Shown in pieces: positions 53,184-60,664 of a DNA stretch of 60,664 nucleotides. This DNA is from Actinomycetes bacterium (GTDB taxonomy: Bacteria > Actinomycetota > Actinomycetes > S36-B12). The stretch's first letter is position 1. Every line of letters begins with the position of its first letter. Position numbers and translations under genes: made by a program. The notes under the pieces were generated by a model that was not told the origin of the DNA, did no database searches, and saw only the letters and a list, made by a program, of their open reading frames with translations. The stretch spans positions 1 to 60,664 of the forward strand of contig BJGE01000006.1 of assembly GCA_014190275.1 (NCBI GenBank). Reading direction: 5' to 3'.

Positions 53184-55049
53184 TTAGATAATACGAATAA
53201 TGACTGAACTGCCCTTAGGGAGCATGGTGCCGGCCGGCGGATCCTGTGAGTAAACCCGATTAAGTGGGGTTGCCGCCGCTTCGAGCACTTTAGGCTTCAG
53301 GCCCAAACCCTTAAGCACGCTAATGGCCTTGGCCTTGGGTAGGTCAATGAGGTTTGGAACTTCGACCGGTGGCGGCCCCTTAGAGGTAATAAGTTCGACT
53401 TCGGTGCCGGAGTTCACGATGGTGCCCGCTCCCGGCCTAACCGCGATCACCAACCCTTCGGCGACTTGCTCGGCGAACTTCTCTTTGACTGTAACGGTTA
53501 GCCCAAGGTCGGTAAGGGTGCTCGTGGCCGCAGTCGCCTTCTTACCGGCTAGGTCTGGAATGGGTACCGGCTTTGGCCCTTTGGAAACCGAGATATCAAC
53601 GCTGGTACCAGGTTTGACTTCAGAGCCAATTGTCGGATTAGTGCCCACCACCGCGGCTGCAGGTACCTGGTCAGCGAAGACCTGGGTGGTTGCGCCAATG
53701 ACCAAATTGGCACCCGTTAGTGCCGCGGTGGCTTCAACTACGGTGAGCCCCTGAACATCTGGTATGACATAGCGCTCGGGGCCCTTTGAGATAATGGCGC
53801 CGACGGCCCCTGCCTCGCGAGTACCGCCACCGGCCTGCGGGTCGCTGCTGATGATCTGATCGGCAGGTACGTCTTCGCTGAATTGCTCTTCGGTTATGAC
53901 CAGGGTGAGACCGGATTTCGACAAAGTTTCAGTGGCAGCTGCGGTGGTCTGGCCGACGATATTTGGGGTTGGCACAGTTTTACCGGTGGCAAGCAACCAA
54001 CCGCCGATACCGGCCCCGAGAACGGCGAGCACGATCACCAGTGCGATCCAAGGCGCCTTGCGGCGTTGGCTGCCTTTCGCATCGACCGGTGGCGATGCTG
54101 GGGCGGATTTTGGTGCGGCGGGCCGCCCAGCCAAGAGGCGGGCCGCAGCGGAGGCATCAACGACCAAGGTGTCATGTGCTTCGACGAAGGGCCGGGGTGG
54201 GGGCAAACTCAGCCGAACCCGTTTTGCATCGGCGAGGAAGTCCGCCGCGTGCTGATAACGCAGGTTCGCGTCGCGCCGAGTCGCACGTACAACAAGTGCG
54301 TCGATTTCCGGTGGAATGCCCGAACGAATTGTCGATGGCGCCGGAACGTCATTGTTGACGTGGGCGTAGGCGACCGAGAGCGGGCTATCGCCGGCATGTG
54401 GTACCTGTCCGGTGACCATTTCAAAGAGTAAAATTCCGGCTGCGTAGAGATCGGATCTTTGGTCGGCTTCGCCACGCTCAACCTGCTCTGGGGAAAGATA
54501 GGCAACGGTGCCCATTATCAATCCTTGGGTGGCACTGGTATTAGAAGTCGATACCGCTCTCGCTAAGCCGAAATCCGCAACCTTGACGCGACCGTCGTCG
54601 GCCAGCAGCACATTTTCAGGCTTGATGTCGCGGTGCACGAATCCTGCCGCATGTGCCGCAGCCAATCCCTCCAGCACGGGTTCAAGTATTACCAGGGCTT
54701 GTTCTGGGGTCAGTGGTCCGAAGTCGCGCATCACATCGCGCAGGGTGCGCCCGGGCACCATCTCCATTGCTAAATAAACTCGGCCGTCGCCATGACCTTG
54801 GTCGTAGACCGCAACCACGTGCGGATGTGAAAGTCGCGCGGCTGCTTTAGCCTCACGCTCAAATCGGGCGACGAAGTCGGGGTCCTCGGCGAGGTGGCGG
54901 TGCATGACTTTAAGGGCAATGACCCGATCAAGGCGAAGATCGACCGCCTCGTAAACGGTTGCCATGCCGCCACGGGCAAGGCGCGCACGTATCAGGTATC
55001 GCCCATCAATTGTCTGCCCGACTAACGGGTCAGGCACAGACTGCTCCAC
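53184..55049 (-). CDS. PASTA-domain Ser/Thr protein kinase
   Basis: Membrane kinase that senses peptidoglycan or lipid II. The N-terminal kinase domain (about 12-285) has GGMATVYEA, HRDIKPENVLL and VADFGLAR; all catalytic residues are present. A Pro/Ala linker precedes one helix (about 335-358) and four PASTA repeats (about 362-621), each beginning with a P-N/D-(hydrophobic) turn. GTG 55049 is chosen (621 aa); GTG 55037 also possible. Related to PknB/SCO2110. The decarboxylase gene follows without a gap. Confidence 0.92.
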   Translation of the reverse strand: MEQSVPDPLVGQTIDGRYLIRARLARGGMATVYEAVDLRLDRVIALKVMHRHLAEDPDFVARFEREAKAAARLSHPHVVAVYDQGHGDGRVYLAMEMVPGRTLRDVMRDFGPLTPEQALVILEPVLEGLAAAHAAGFVHRDIKPENVLLADDGRVKVADFGLARAVSTSNTSATQGLIMGTVAYLSPEQVERGEADQRSDLYAAGILLFEMVTGQVPHAGDSPLSVAYAHVNNDVPAPSTIRSGIPPEIDALVVRATRRDANLRYQHAADFLADAKRVRLSLPPPRPFVEAHDTLVVDASAAARLLAGRPAAPKSAPASPPVDAKGSQRRKAPWIALVIVLAVLGAGIGGWLLATGKTVPTPNIVGQTTAAATETLSKSGLTLVITEEQFSEDVPADQIISSDPQAGGGTREAGAVGAIISKGPERYVIPDVQGLTVVEATAALTGANLVIGATTQVFADQVPAAAVVGTNPTIGSEVKPGTSVDISVSKGPKPVPIPDLAGKKATAATSTLTDLGLTVTVKEKFAEQVAEGLVIAVRPGAGTIVNSGTEVELITSKGPPPVEVPNLIDLPKAKAISVLKGLGLKPKVLEAAATPLNRVYSQDPPAGTMLPKGSSVIIRII

Positions 55050-55119
55050 ATTTGCGATTCTAGGTAAGCCCACAGCGCCGATGCTGTTGCCACGCTTGCC
55101 CCGGCCGACCAAGTGCCGA

Positions 55120-55665
55120 CTATTGTTCCAACAGTGAGTGGACCGCCAGCAGTCGATCGTTGACCGTGCCGTCAATTCGATGCACTTTGATGCCCGCAGG
55201 CCTGAGGTCATTGCTTACCACTTCGCAGATCAGACCATCGACCTGTGCTCGATATTCGGGGCCGTCGCGTTGGTTGCCATCAGGTTCCCATGGGATGTCG
55301 GTGCCACACCAAATCAGGGTTCGATATGTCTTCGCGTGCAATATCGCTGATGCGAGCAGGGAGCGATCCTCGAAATAGGCGATGCTGTAGATGGCGGTCA
55401 TCAAGGCGGCGGGGTCGCAGATGACCAGTGTTTTAGGACCCGATGCGGCCAGGGCGGCGGTTTCAGCTGCGATTTGAGTGGTCATGATTTCGGCTTGCTC
55501 TAATTCAGTTGGCGCGCGCCCGGTGTTGCTGACGAACTCGCGTAGATACTCCGCTACCACTACTGCATCAAGGCGGTCGCATAAAGCTTTGGCAAGTGTG
55601 GTTTTGCCTGTACATTCGCCCCCGAGCAACCCGATGGTTCGTGCGGAATTAATAGTTTCGCTCAT
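55120..55665 (-). CDS. NadR-like P-loop kinase, candidate vitamin kinase
   Basis: The 181-aa protein has P-loop LLGGECTGKTTLA (about 13-25) and the segment YLREFVSNTGRAP, resembling the C-terminal ribosylnicotinamide kinase domain of NadR; no adenylyltransferase domain is attached. ATG 55665 overlaps the pnuC-like gene by 4 nt, and the pair lies under a TPP riboswitch. The kinase may therefore act on thiamine or a derivative rather than nicotinamide riboside. The family assignment is by motif; the substrate is inferred from context. Confidence 0.8.
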   Translation of the reverse strand: MSETINSARTIGLLGGECTGKTTLAKALCDRLDAVVVAEYLREFVSNTGRAPTELEQAEIMTTQIAAETAALAASGPKTLVICDPAALMTAIYSIAYFEDRSLLASAILHAKTYRTLIWCGTDIPWEPDGNQRDGPEYRAQVDGLICEVVSNDLRPAGIKVHRIDGTVNDRLLAVHSLLEQ

Positions 55666-56261
55666 AGGTGGACGGGCTCAGCGAGTGGGGCACGTTTGGC
55701 GAGCCAACTGCGCAGGCCAATTACCGCCATCACAATTAAGACCGCGTAGAACATCGAGGTGAACCACAGATTCTGGGTGGCGTAGAGCGCGGCGCCGACG
55801 ATATTGACGATAATCCAAAGCACCCATGACTCTGCGTATTCCCGGACCATCAGCACCTGGGCCACGACACTTCCGACGAAGACAAAAGTATCGGGCCAAG
55901 GCGCCGGATCACCAATCGCGGCCAGCACCGGGACTAAAGCCAGCCACGCCACCAAGCTCCCCACCAAGATGATCAACCGGGTGCGGTTCGTTACGGTCGT
56001 CGGGGTGATGGATTTTGGTCCCCAGCCGAACCAGCCCCAAATTGCGGCGGCGATAAAGACCAATTGCAGGGCTGCTGTGCCGTACAGGGCATACTCCCAA
56101 AGCAGCCAGCCATAAAGGGCGCTGGAGAGGAAGTAGAAGGGCCAAGCCCATCTGGTGCCGCGAATGGCAAGGCCGATGCCGATGAAGGCGGTGATTACGG
56201 CCAGTAATTCAAGCACGGTCACTTCATAGTTCCAGGCACTGAAAGCAATATCCATGAACAT
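55662..56261 (-). CDS. pnuT: PnuC-family transporter, probable thiamine transporter (PnuT)
   Basis: A 199-aa membrane protein with about seven helices. WGWFGWGPKS (about 79-88) and ESWVLWIIVNIVGAALY (about 148-164) are PnuC family marks. PnuC imports nicotinamide riboside by facilitated diffusion; members under TPP riboswitches (PnuT) take up thiamine. ATG 56261 has AGGAG, 5 nt upstream, at the 3' end of the riboswitch; ATG 56255 is an alternative. The kinase downstream would trap the substrate by phosphorylation. Confidence 0.85.
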   Translation of the reverse strand: MFMDIAFSAWNYEVTVLELLAVITAFIGIGLAIRGTRWAWPFYFLSSALYGWLLWEYALYGTAALQLVFIAAAIWGWFGWGPKSITPTTVTNRTRLIILVGSLVAWLALVPVLAAIGDPAPWPDTFVFVGSVVAQVLMVREYAESWVLWIIVNIVGAALYATQNLWFTSMFYAVLIVMAVIGLRSWLAKRAPLAEPVHL

Positions 56262-56267
56262 TTGGCT

Positions 56268-56360
56268 CCTCCCTACGCCGGAATTACCCGGACAGGTTCG
56301 AACGGTCGGCGACGCCGTGCTGTCGCCCTCTCAGCTCCACTAGGCAGGAGCTCCCGTGCA
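56268..56360 (-). ncRNA. TPP (thiamine pyrophosphate) riboswitch
   Basis: On the minus strand the THI box is clear: CACGGGAGCTCC, then GCTGAGAGGG, then GAACCTGTCCGGGTAATTCC and GGCGTAGGGAGG. Spacing fits the family. No terminator follows, and the AGGAG of the downstream gene lies at its 3' end, so control is probably at translation initiation: TPP binding would hide the ribosome site. It is the basis for assigning the PnuC-like protein to thiamine. Confidence 0.95.
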
Positions 56361-56379
56361 TGTTTAATTGTGTTACGAC

Positions 56380-56409
56380 AGTATATGACCGTGCCCGCGA
56401 ATTTGTCAT
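56380..56409 (-). promoter_or_regulatory. Candidate promoter of the TPP-riboswitch operon
   Basis: Read on the minus strand, ATGACA (56404-56409) and TATACT (56380-56385) are separated by 18 nt, close to the housekeeping consensus. Transcription would begin just before the riboswitch. The promoter lies within the first codons of the divergent lycopene cyclase gene. Confidence 0.55.
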
Positions 56410-56741
56410 ATGTGGCTATTTTGGGGTTCGTGTTGGCCGGCAGCGTCTGGCTTGAGTTTTCATGTCGAACCCGGGTGTTCATCCGGACCAAGCGACTTGC
56501 ACTAAGCATGGTGCCCGCAATTATTATCTTCTTTAGTTGGGATGCGTACGCGATCGCGAATGGGCACTGGTCCTTTGATACCGAGCGCATTCTGGGTTGG
56601 TACCTACCAGGTGCGGTTCCCATTGATGAAGTGCTGTTCTTTATCGTTATCCCAATCGCGGCAATTTTGACTTTGGAGGCGGTGCGAGCGGTCAAAGGCT
56701 GGCGCGTCGGCGATGAGGGCGAGCAGGACGGTCCATCGTGA
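56385..56741 (+). CDS. crtYc: Lycopene cyclase domain protein, first half of a heterodimeric cyclase
   Basis: A 118-aa protein with three hydrophobic helices, matching the CarR/CrtYc domain of actinobacterial two-chain lycopene cyclases (FSWDAYAIANGHWSF and PIDEVLFFIVIP). It cyclises lycopene ends together with the next gene's product. ATG 56385 is chosen; the longer upstream frame runs through the TPP riboswitch on the opposite strand. It overlaps crtYd by 4 nt. Confidence 0.88.
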   Translation: MTVPANLSYVAILGFVLAGSVWLEFSCRTRVFIRTKRLALSMVPAIIIFFSWDAYAIANGHWSFDTERILGWYLPGAVPIDEVLFFIVIPIAAILTLEAVRAVKGWRVGDEGEQDGPS

Positions 56742-57115
56742 CATATACCCAACTTGGGTGTCTGGCGGTGACCCTCGCGATCGTCGTTGACGTGTTATTC
56801 CTGCGCACCAATTTGATCACGCGAAAGGTATTCTGGGTCTCATATGCGATCATCTTTTTCTTTCAACTTATAACTAACGGGATGTTCACCGGGTTCGGCA
56901 TTGTGCGCTATGAAGATGCCGCCATTATCGGCGGTACCTCACCAGAGGTTGGTGCGCCACCATTAATCGGTGATGGCCGGCTCGCCTTCGCGCCGGTCGA
57001 AGATTTGCTATTCGGGTTCGCGCTCGTGCTGATTTCACTGTGCTGTTGGGTTTGGCTCGGACGCCGTGGCTTACAACGCACGCCAAAGGCCGGACCACCT
57101 ATCTGGCGGCGCTAG
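56738..57115 (+). CDS. crtYd: Lycopene cyclase domain protein, second half
   Basis: A 125-aa membrane protein with three or four helices, the partner CrtYd half. FAPVEDLLFGFALVLISL (about 88-105) mirrors the PIDEVLFF motif of the first half. GTG 56738 overlaps the crtYc stop by 4 nt. The heterodimer forms beta- or gamma/epsilon-type rings. The stop overlaps crtB by 4 nt. Confidence 0.87.
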   Translation: MTYTQLGCLAVTLAIVVDVLFLRTNLITRKVFWVSYAIIFFFQLITNGMFTGFGIVRYEDAAIIGGTSPEVGAPPLIGDGRLAFAPVEDLLFGFALVLISLCCWVWLGRRGLQRTPKAGPPIWRR

Positions 57116-58065
57116 CTTGCATTTTGATGTAAGCCGCGCACTTGGCCGGACCCGAATTGGCGACGCGCGCGTCGCGCACGGAGCCAGGCTGGTGCCGCGA
57201 CACTCAGCCTGCGCGTTATCGGTACAGACGCGCGCTTGGCAAAAACCTCGTAGTCAATCCTTTCGACTTCGTCGACAATCCCACAATAAAGAACCCGAGC
57301 CGCTTCAATGCAGTCCTGAGACGATGGGTGGAGCATTTTGATACCGGGACGGGAGCGTTCCTCCAATTCCTTAACGCGGTCGATTTGGTAGCGCAGGGCA
57401 TTCTTGATCGCTGGGGTGGCGACGCGCGCCTGTAGCTGGTCTCGAGTGACACCAAACTTTGCAAGATCATCAAGTGGTAGGTAAATCCGACCTCGGTCAA
57501 GATCTTCACCTACATCGCGGACGAAGTTGGCAAGCTGGAAGGCGACCCCGAGATCCTTGGCCTTTTCGGCGGCCGCCGGTGAAGTGGGTTCAAGAATAGG
57601 CACCATTTGTAAGCCGATAACAGCTGCCGAGCCGTACACATATTCATAAAGATCAGCGAATGTTTGATAATGCGTGATGGTCAGATCCATTTTCATGGAA
57701 TCCAAGAAAGCCTCGAAATGGCTTTTCGGAATGTCCCAGCGTTGGACGGTATCGATCACTGCTCGGCAGACGGGATCGGTTGATTGCCCCTTGTCGAGGT
57801 CGTCGAGGAAGGCCTGTCCCCAGTGCATCAGCCAGTCAGCTTTTTGCAGTTCGGTCAGTGTTGAAGCAAGGTCATCAACAATCTCATCTGCGTACCTGGC
57901 GAATCCGTACAGAGCGTGAACATAGGGGCGTTTACCGGGTGGGAGCAACAAGGTCGCGAGATAGTAAGTCTTGCCGTGCGCGGCATTTAATTGGCGGCAT
58001 AGTTCGTAGGAGGCGCGTAAGTCCGGGTCAGTTATGCCGGCCGCATCGAGATCCCTTGAACGCAA
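57112..58065 (-). CDS. crtB: Phytoene synthase
   Basis: Condenses two GGPP into phytoene. Aspartate-rich motifs DEIVDD (about 60-65) and DVGEDLDRGRIYLP (about 187-200) bind the diphosphates. YGFARYADE and NFVRDVGED are typical. Length 317 aa. It lies 2 nt after crtI on the same strand, so crtE-crtI-crtB are probably co-transcribed. Confidence 0.95.
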   Translation of the reverse strand: MRSRDLDAAGITDPDLRASYELCRQLNAAHGKTYYLATLLLPPGKRPYVHALYGFARYADEIVDDLASTLTELQKADWLMHWGQAFLDDLDKGQSTDPVCRAVIDTVQRWDIPKSHFEAFLDSMKMDLTITHYQTFADLYEYVYGSAAVIGLQMVPILEPTSPAAAEKAKDLGVAFQLANFVRDVGEDLDRGRIYLPLDDLAKFGVTRDQLQARVATPAIKNALRYQIDRVKELEERSRPGIKMLHPSSQDCIEAARVLYCGIVDEVERIDYEVFAKRASVPITRRLSVAAPAWLRARRARRQFGSGQVRGLHQNAS

Positions 58066-58067
58066 TT

Positions 58068-59633
58068 TTAACTCCTGCGTGCGCGTGAGAAATAGTTTGG
58101 GTCCTTGCCGACAATACGCTCAGCGGCGAGCCGTCCCGAGACCAGCACCATCGGCACGCCCACGCCCGGCTGGGTACCCGAACCAGTGAAAACCACGTTC
58201 TCGCCCCAAAGATTTCCGGGCCGAAATGGGCCGGTTTGCATAAACGAGTGGGCAGCAGCAAAGGGCGCACCGCGTTCCATTCCGCGCTCTTGCCAGTCCA
58301 AGGGAGTGGTGATGTCCTCGACCTCAATAGCATCGCCAAATCCGACGTATCCTCTTTCCTCGAGAATTCGCACCACCTCATCGCGATACTGCGGTCCGGT
58401 GGTGCGCCAATCAATGTCCGCATCAAGATTTGGAGTTGGAAAGAGTACGTAATAGATATGTTTTCCATCCGGCGCGAGGCCTGGGTCAGAACGGGAGGGA
58501 TTTGTCACAAGAATACTCGGGTCGCTCATTAGTTGTTGTTTGTCGATTAACTCATCAAATACTCCTCGCCAGCTTCGGCCAAAGTGAATATTGTGATGAG
58601 CAATCTTGCTGTAGTTCGCCGAGGATCCGGCGAGCATTAGAAAGCATGAAGGGGAGTAGTTGAGTCGGCCGACAGACCAAGGGGTCTTGCCGAGTAAATC
58701 TCGATATGCCACCGGTAGATCGGGGTTCAAGACGACAACATCGGCTTCGATCCGTTCGCCGGTTGCGGTGATGACCGCGGTTGCCCGGTCCCCGTTGGTC
58801 TCAACCGAGGTTACCGTGGTGCCGTATTCAATCGCCACTCCATGTTTCTGCGCCGCCGCTGCCATTGCCACTGGAAGTGAGTGCATGCCGCCCTTAGGGA
58901 AGAACACCCCGGCTATGGAGTCCATGTAGGCAATAACCGCATAGATAGCGAGGGCATCATAAGGGGAAAGGCCGGCATACATCGCTTGGAAAGAGTAGAT
59001 GCGTTCGGTGCGCGGATCCTTTAAGTATTCACGTACCTTCGGAGCCAACTTGCGAAAGCCTCCTATGGCCACGAGTTTCGCCAAGTCTGGTGTCACTAAA
59101 TCGAATGGGCTATCGATATTGCGGTCGATGAAGTCTTTCATCTCATACTTATAGAGTTTGGAAACAAAATCTACATATTTTAGATATCCGGCGGCCTCAT
59201 CAGCCCCAATGACTTCGGTGATCTCCTGCGCCATCTGCGTAACGTCTGCGTGCACATTAAGGATTGACCCGTCGGGGTAAAAGGCGCGATATAGCGGTGC
59301 CACCGGTTCCAGTTCCAGCCAATCTTGCATGGTCTCACCGATTGCGTCGAAGCAGTCAGCGATTAGATCCGGCATCGTTAGGACAGTAGGGCCCGTATCG
59401 AACTTGTAGGTGCCATCAGCAGTCTTTATTTCAACGCGTCCGGCTCTACCGCCGGGTACGAGTTCGCGTTCCAAAATGGTGACTTTGCGGCCAGCTCCGA
59501 CTAGGCGCATGGCTGCGGACAGGCCAGCGAGCCCGGCCCCGACAATCACGACATGATCGGTAGGCCCAGTGACAGTGCGTGGGGTGGTGCGCGGCAGCCA
59601 CCGGGTAATGGCTCGACCTGTCGGAAGGCTCAT
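58068..59633 (-). CDS. crtI: Phytoene desaturase
   Basis: FAD enzyme that converts phytoene to lycopene by successive desaturations. The N-terminal [16 protein letters not shown] (about 29-44) is the FAD site, and the C-terminal GSGTQPGVGVPMVLVSGR the conserved CrtI motif. Length 521 aa. Together with crtB, crtE and the cyclase halves it gives a short cyclic-carotenoid pathway; no ketolase or hydroxylase is visible. Confidence 0.95.
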   Translation of the reverse strand: MSLPTGRAITRWLPRTTPRTVTGPTDHVVIVGAGLAGLSAAMRLVGAGRKVTILERELVPGGRAGRVEIKTADGTYKFDTGPTVLTMPDLIADCFDAIGETMQDWLELEPVAPLYRAFYPDGSILNVHADVTQMAQEITEVIGADEAAGYLKYVDFVSKLYKYEMKDFIDRNIDSPFDLVTPDLAKLVAIGGFRKLAPKVREYLKDPRTERIYSFQAMYAGLSPYDALAIYAVIAYMDSIAGVFFPKGGMHSLPVAMAAAAQKHGVAIEYGTTVTSVETNGDRATAVITATGERIEADVVVLNPDLPVAYRDLLGKTPWSVGRLNYSPSCFLMLAGSSANYSKIAHHNIHFGRSWRGVFDELIDKQQLMSDPSILVTNPSRSDPGLAPDGKHIYYVLFPTPNLDADIDWRTTGPQYRDEVVRILEERGYVGFGDAIEVEDITTPLDWQERGMERGAPFAAAHSFMQTGPFRPGNLWGENVVFTGSGTQPGVGVPMVLVSGRLAAERIVGKDPNYFSRARRS

Positions 59634-59659
59634 CAGGTTCTTCTTTGCATATAAATCAA

Positions 59660-60664
59660 TTAGACCGATCTTTTAGTCGCCGCATGGGCGAGGTCGGTGA
59701 AGATGACGCGGGCTTGGGGGTTTATGACCGCGGTGTCAAGTGCGGAAAGTGAGCTTTCGAGCAGGTTTGCGATGAGTTGTTCAGCGTGATCACGGGCGCC
59801 GGTTGCGGAAATAATTTCACGGAGTTTCTCGACTCCTGTTAGGTCAAGCGCGGGATCACCAAGGTGGGTCCTAATCGCTGACAGCTGGGCACTCGAAGCC
59901 CGTTGTGAGGCGATTGCGATAAGTACCGTGCGCTTGCCTTCGCGCAGATCATCGCCCGCAGGTTTACCGGTCTCCTTCGGGTCCCCGAACACACCGAGGA
60001 TGTCATCGCGCAGTTGAAACGCTTCGCCAAGGGGTAGGCCGAATGCGGTGTAGGTCGAGAACACCGCAGGTGGCGCGTCAGCGAGAGCTGCTCCCAGATG
60101 CAATGGTTTCTCGATTGTGTACTTTGCGGATTTGTACCGAACCACCCGCAGTGCTCGCTCGATCGAGCCGCCGCCGCGGGCTTGTTCCAGGAGATCTAGG
60201 TATTGGCCGGCCATGAGCTCGGTGCGCATCTCGTCGTAGACGGGTTTGGCTCGACTTATTGCCGCATCGGGCATTCCGGAGGTCAGCAGGACCTGGTCTG
60301 ACCAGGACAGGCACATATCGCCGAGCAAGATCGCTGCACCGATACCAAAGTGCTCTGGAGACCCGAGCCAAGACTGGTTGCGGTGCAGGTTGGCAAAGCG
60401 CCGGTGGGCGGCCGGCTGACCGCGCCGGGTATCTGAACCGTCCATTACGTCATCGTGGACGAGCGCGCACGCTTGCAGGAACTCAAGGGCCGCCGCCGCC
60501 CGCATCGCCGGCTCGTCCAGTTCAGTTGGTGGTTGGCCTTCGGCCAAAGCCCCGCGCCAGCCCCAGTAGCAAAAGGCCGGCCGTAGTCTTTTGCCCCCCG
60601 CGAGTAATGCGGTCAGTGCCTCCACTAAAGGCAAAAGATCAGTGTCGATCGCGGTGAGTCGAGC
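59660..60664 (-). CDS. crtE: Geranylgeranyl diphosphate synthase, 5' end cut by the window edge
   Basis: Polyprenyl synthetase that makes GGPP for phytoene synthase. The first Asp-rich motif is HDDVMDGSDTRRG, and the second RDDILGVFGD; GGKRLRPAF near the visible N-terminus binds IPP. The reading frame stays open to the last base of the window, so the true start lies outside and only about 334 codons are seen. The ATG-like start at 60634 is internal. It precedes crtI by 26 nt. Confidence 0.9.
   Translation of the reverse strand, partial: ARLTAIDTDLLPLVEALTALLAGGKRLRPAFCYWGWRGALAEGQPPTELDEPAMRAAAALEFLQACALVHDDVMDGSDTRRGQPAAHRRFANLHRNQSWLGSPEHFGIGAAILLGDMCLSWSDQVLLTSGMPDAAISRAKPVYDEMRTELMAGQYLDLLEQARGGGSIERALRVVRYKSAKYTIEKPLHLGAALADAPPAVFSTYTAFGLPLGEAFQLRDDILGVFGDPKETGKPAGDDLREGKRTVLIAIASQRASSAQLSAIRTHLGDPALDLTGVEKLREIISATGARDHAEQLIANLLESSLSALDTAVINPQARVIFTDLAHAATKRSV

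Noticed and set aside
55662-56261. Annotation as a nicotinamide riboside transporter because of the NadR-like neighbour
   Set aside because: The TPP riboswitch directly upstream is the stronger evidence for thiamine; nicotinamide riboside remains a secondary possibility.

Overview
The window looks like chromosomal DNA of a high-GC actinobacterium. Gene content and order match the conserved actinobacterial backbone known from Streptomyces and Mycobacterium: lipB-lipA, sucB-lpd-pepA-gcvT, nadA/erpA/adoK, ctaC-ctaD-ctaF facing ctaE-qcrC-qcrA-qcrB, trpD, an exonuclease-GIY-YIG fusion, acyl-CoA synthetase, ArsA-like ATPase, glucokinase locus, class II DAHP synthase and a PASTA kinase. Many genes start with GTG and overlap their neighbour by 1-4 bases. 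A small carotenoid cluster with a two-gene lycopene cyclase would fit an uncultured, probably aquatic, actinobacterium (Nanopelagicales or a relative). That placement is inference. No transposase, integrase, CRISPR array, rRNA or tRNA was recognised.

Layout. 1-921: a poorly coding stretch with a strong inverted repeat, short repeats, palindromes and two very small possible genes. 922-11490: lipoate biosynthesis (lipB, lipA) beside enzymes that carry or regenerate lipoate (sucB, lpdA), plus pepA and gcvT (aminomethyltransferase, the partner of a lipoylated H protein). 11487-20282: a tight eight-gene operon led by a cobalamin riboswitch and terminator. It encodes two exported proteins, a complete ECF-type transporter (T, fused A-A', S) and late corrinoid salvage enzymes (CobU fused to a metallo-beta-lactamase fold, CobT, CobS). 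20430-26399: NAD (nadA), Fe-S carrier (erpA), adenosine kinase, Aat, TusA-like protein and a degenerate cysteine desulfurase. 26497-33797: the aerobic terminal respiratory branch (aa3 oxidase and bc1 complex). 33930-44735: trpD, a nuclease, an NlpC/P60 hydrolase, acyl-CoA synthetase, the SRPBCC/ArsA module and a wrecked glucokinase. 44754-55049: secreted and membrane proteins, lysophospholipid acyltransferase, glpK, pfkA, DAHP synthase, ogt, a PLP decarboxylase and a PASTA Ser/Thr kinase. 55120-56360: a TPP-riboswitch operon of a PnuC-type transporter and a NadR-like kinase. 56385-60664: lycopene cyclase halves, crtB, crtI and the edge of the GGPP synthase gene.

Most interesting points. (1) The cobalamin-riboswitch operon begins with an exported alpha/alpha-barrel repeat protein and a membrane-anchored protein whose N-terminal motif resembles the C-terminal beta domain of animal transcobalamin/intrinsic factor. 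Together they look like a split, surface-exposed B12-capturing module feeding the ECF transporter. (2) A PnuC-family transporter under a TPP riboswitch is probably a thiamine transporter, and its NadR-like kinase partner is then a candidate thiamine-phosphorylating enzyme. (3) The cysteine desulfurase homologue beside tusA has lost the PLP lysine and the PLP-stacking histidine but keeps the active-site cysteine. (4) The glucokinase gene is destroyed by a 17-bp tandem repeat and deletions, while the nearby phosphofructokinase carries the Asp/Lys signature of PPi-dependent enzymes.
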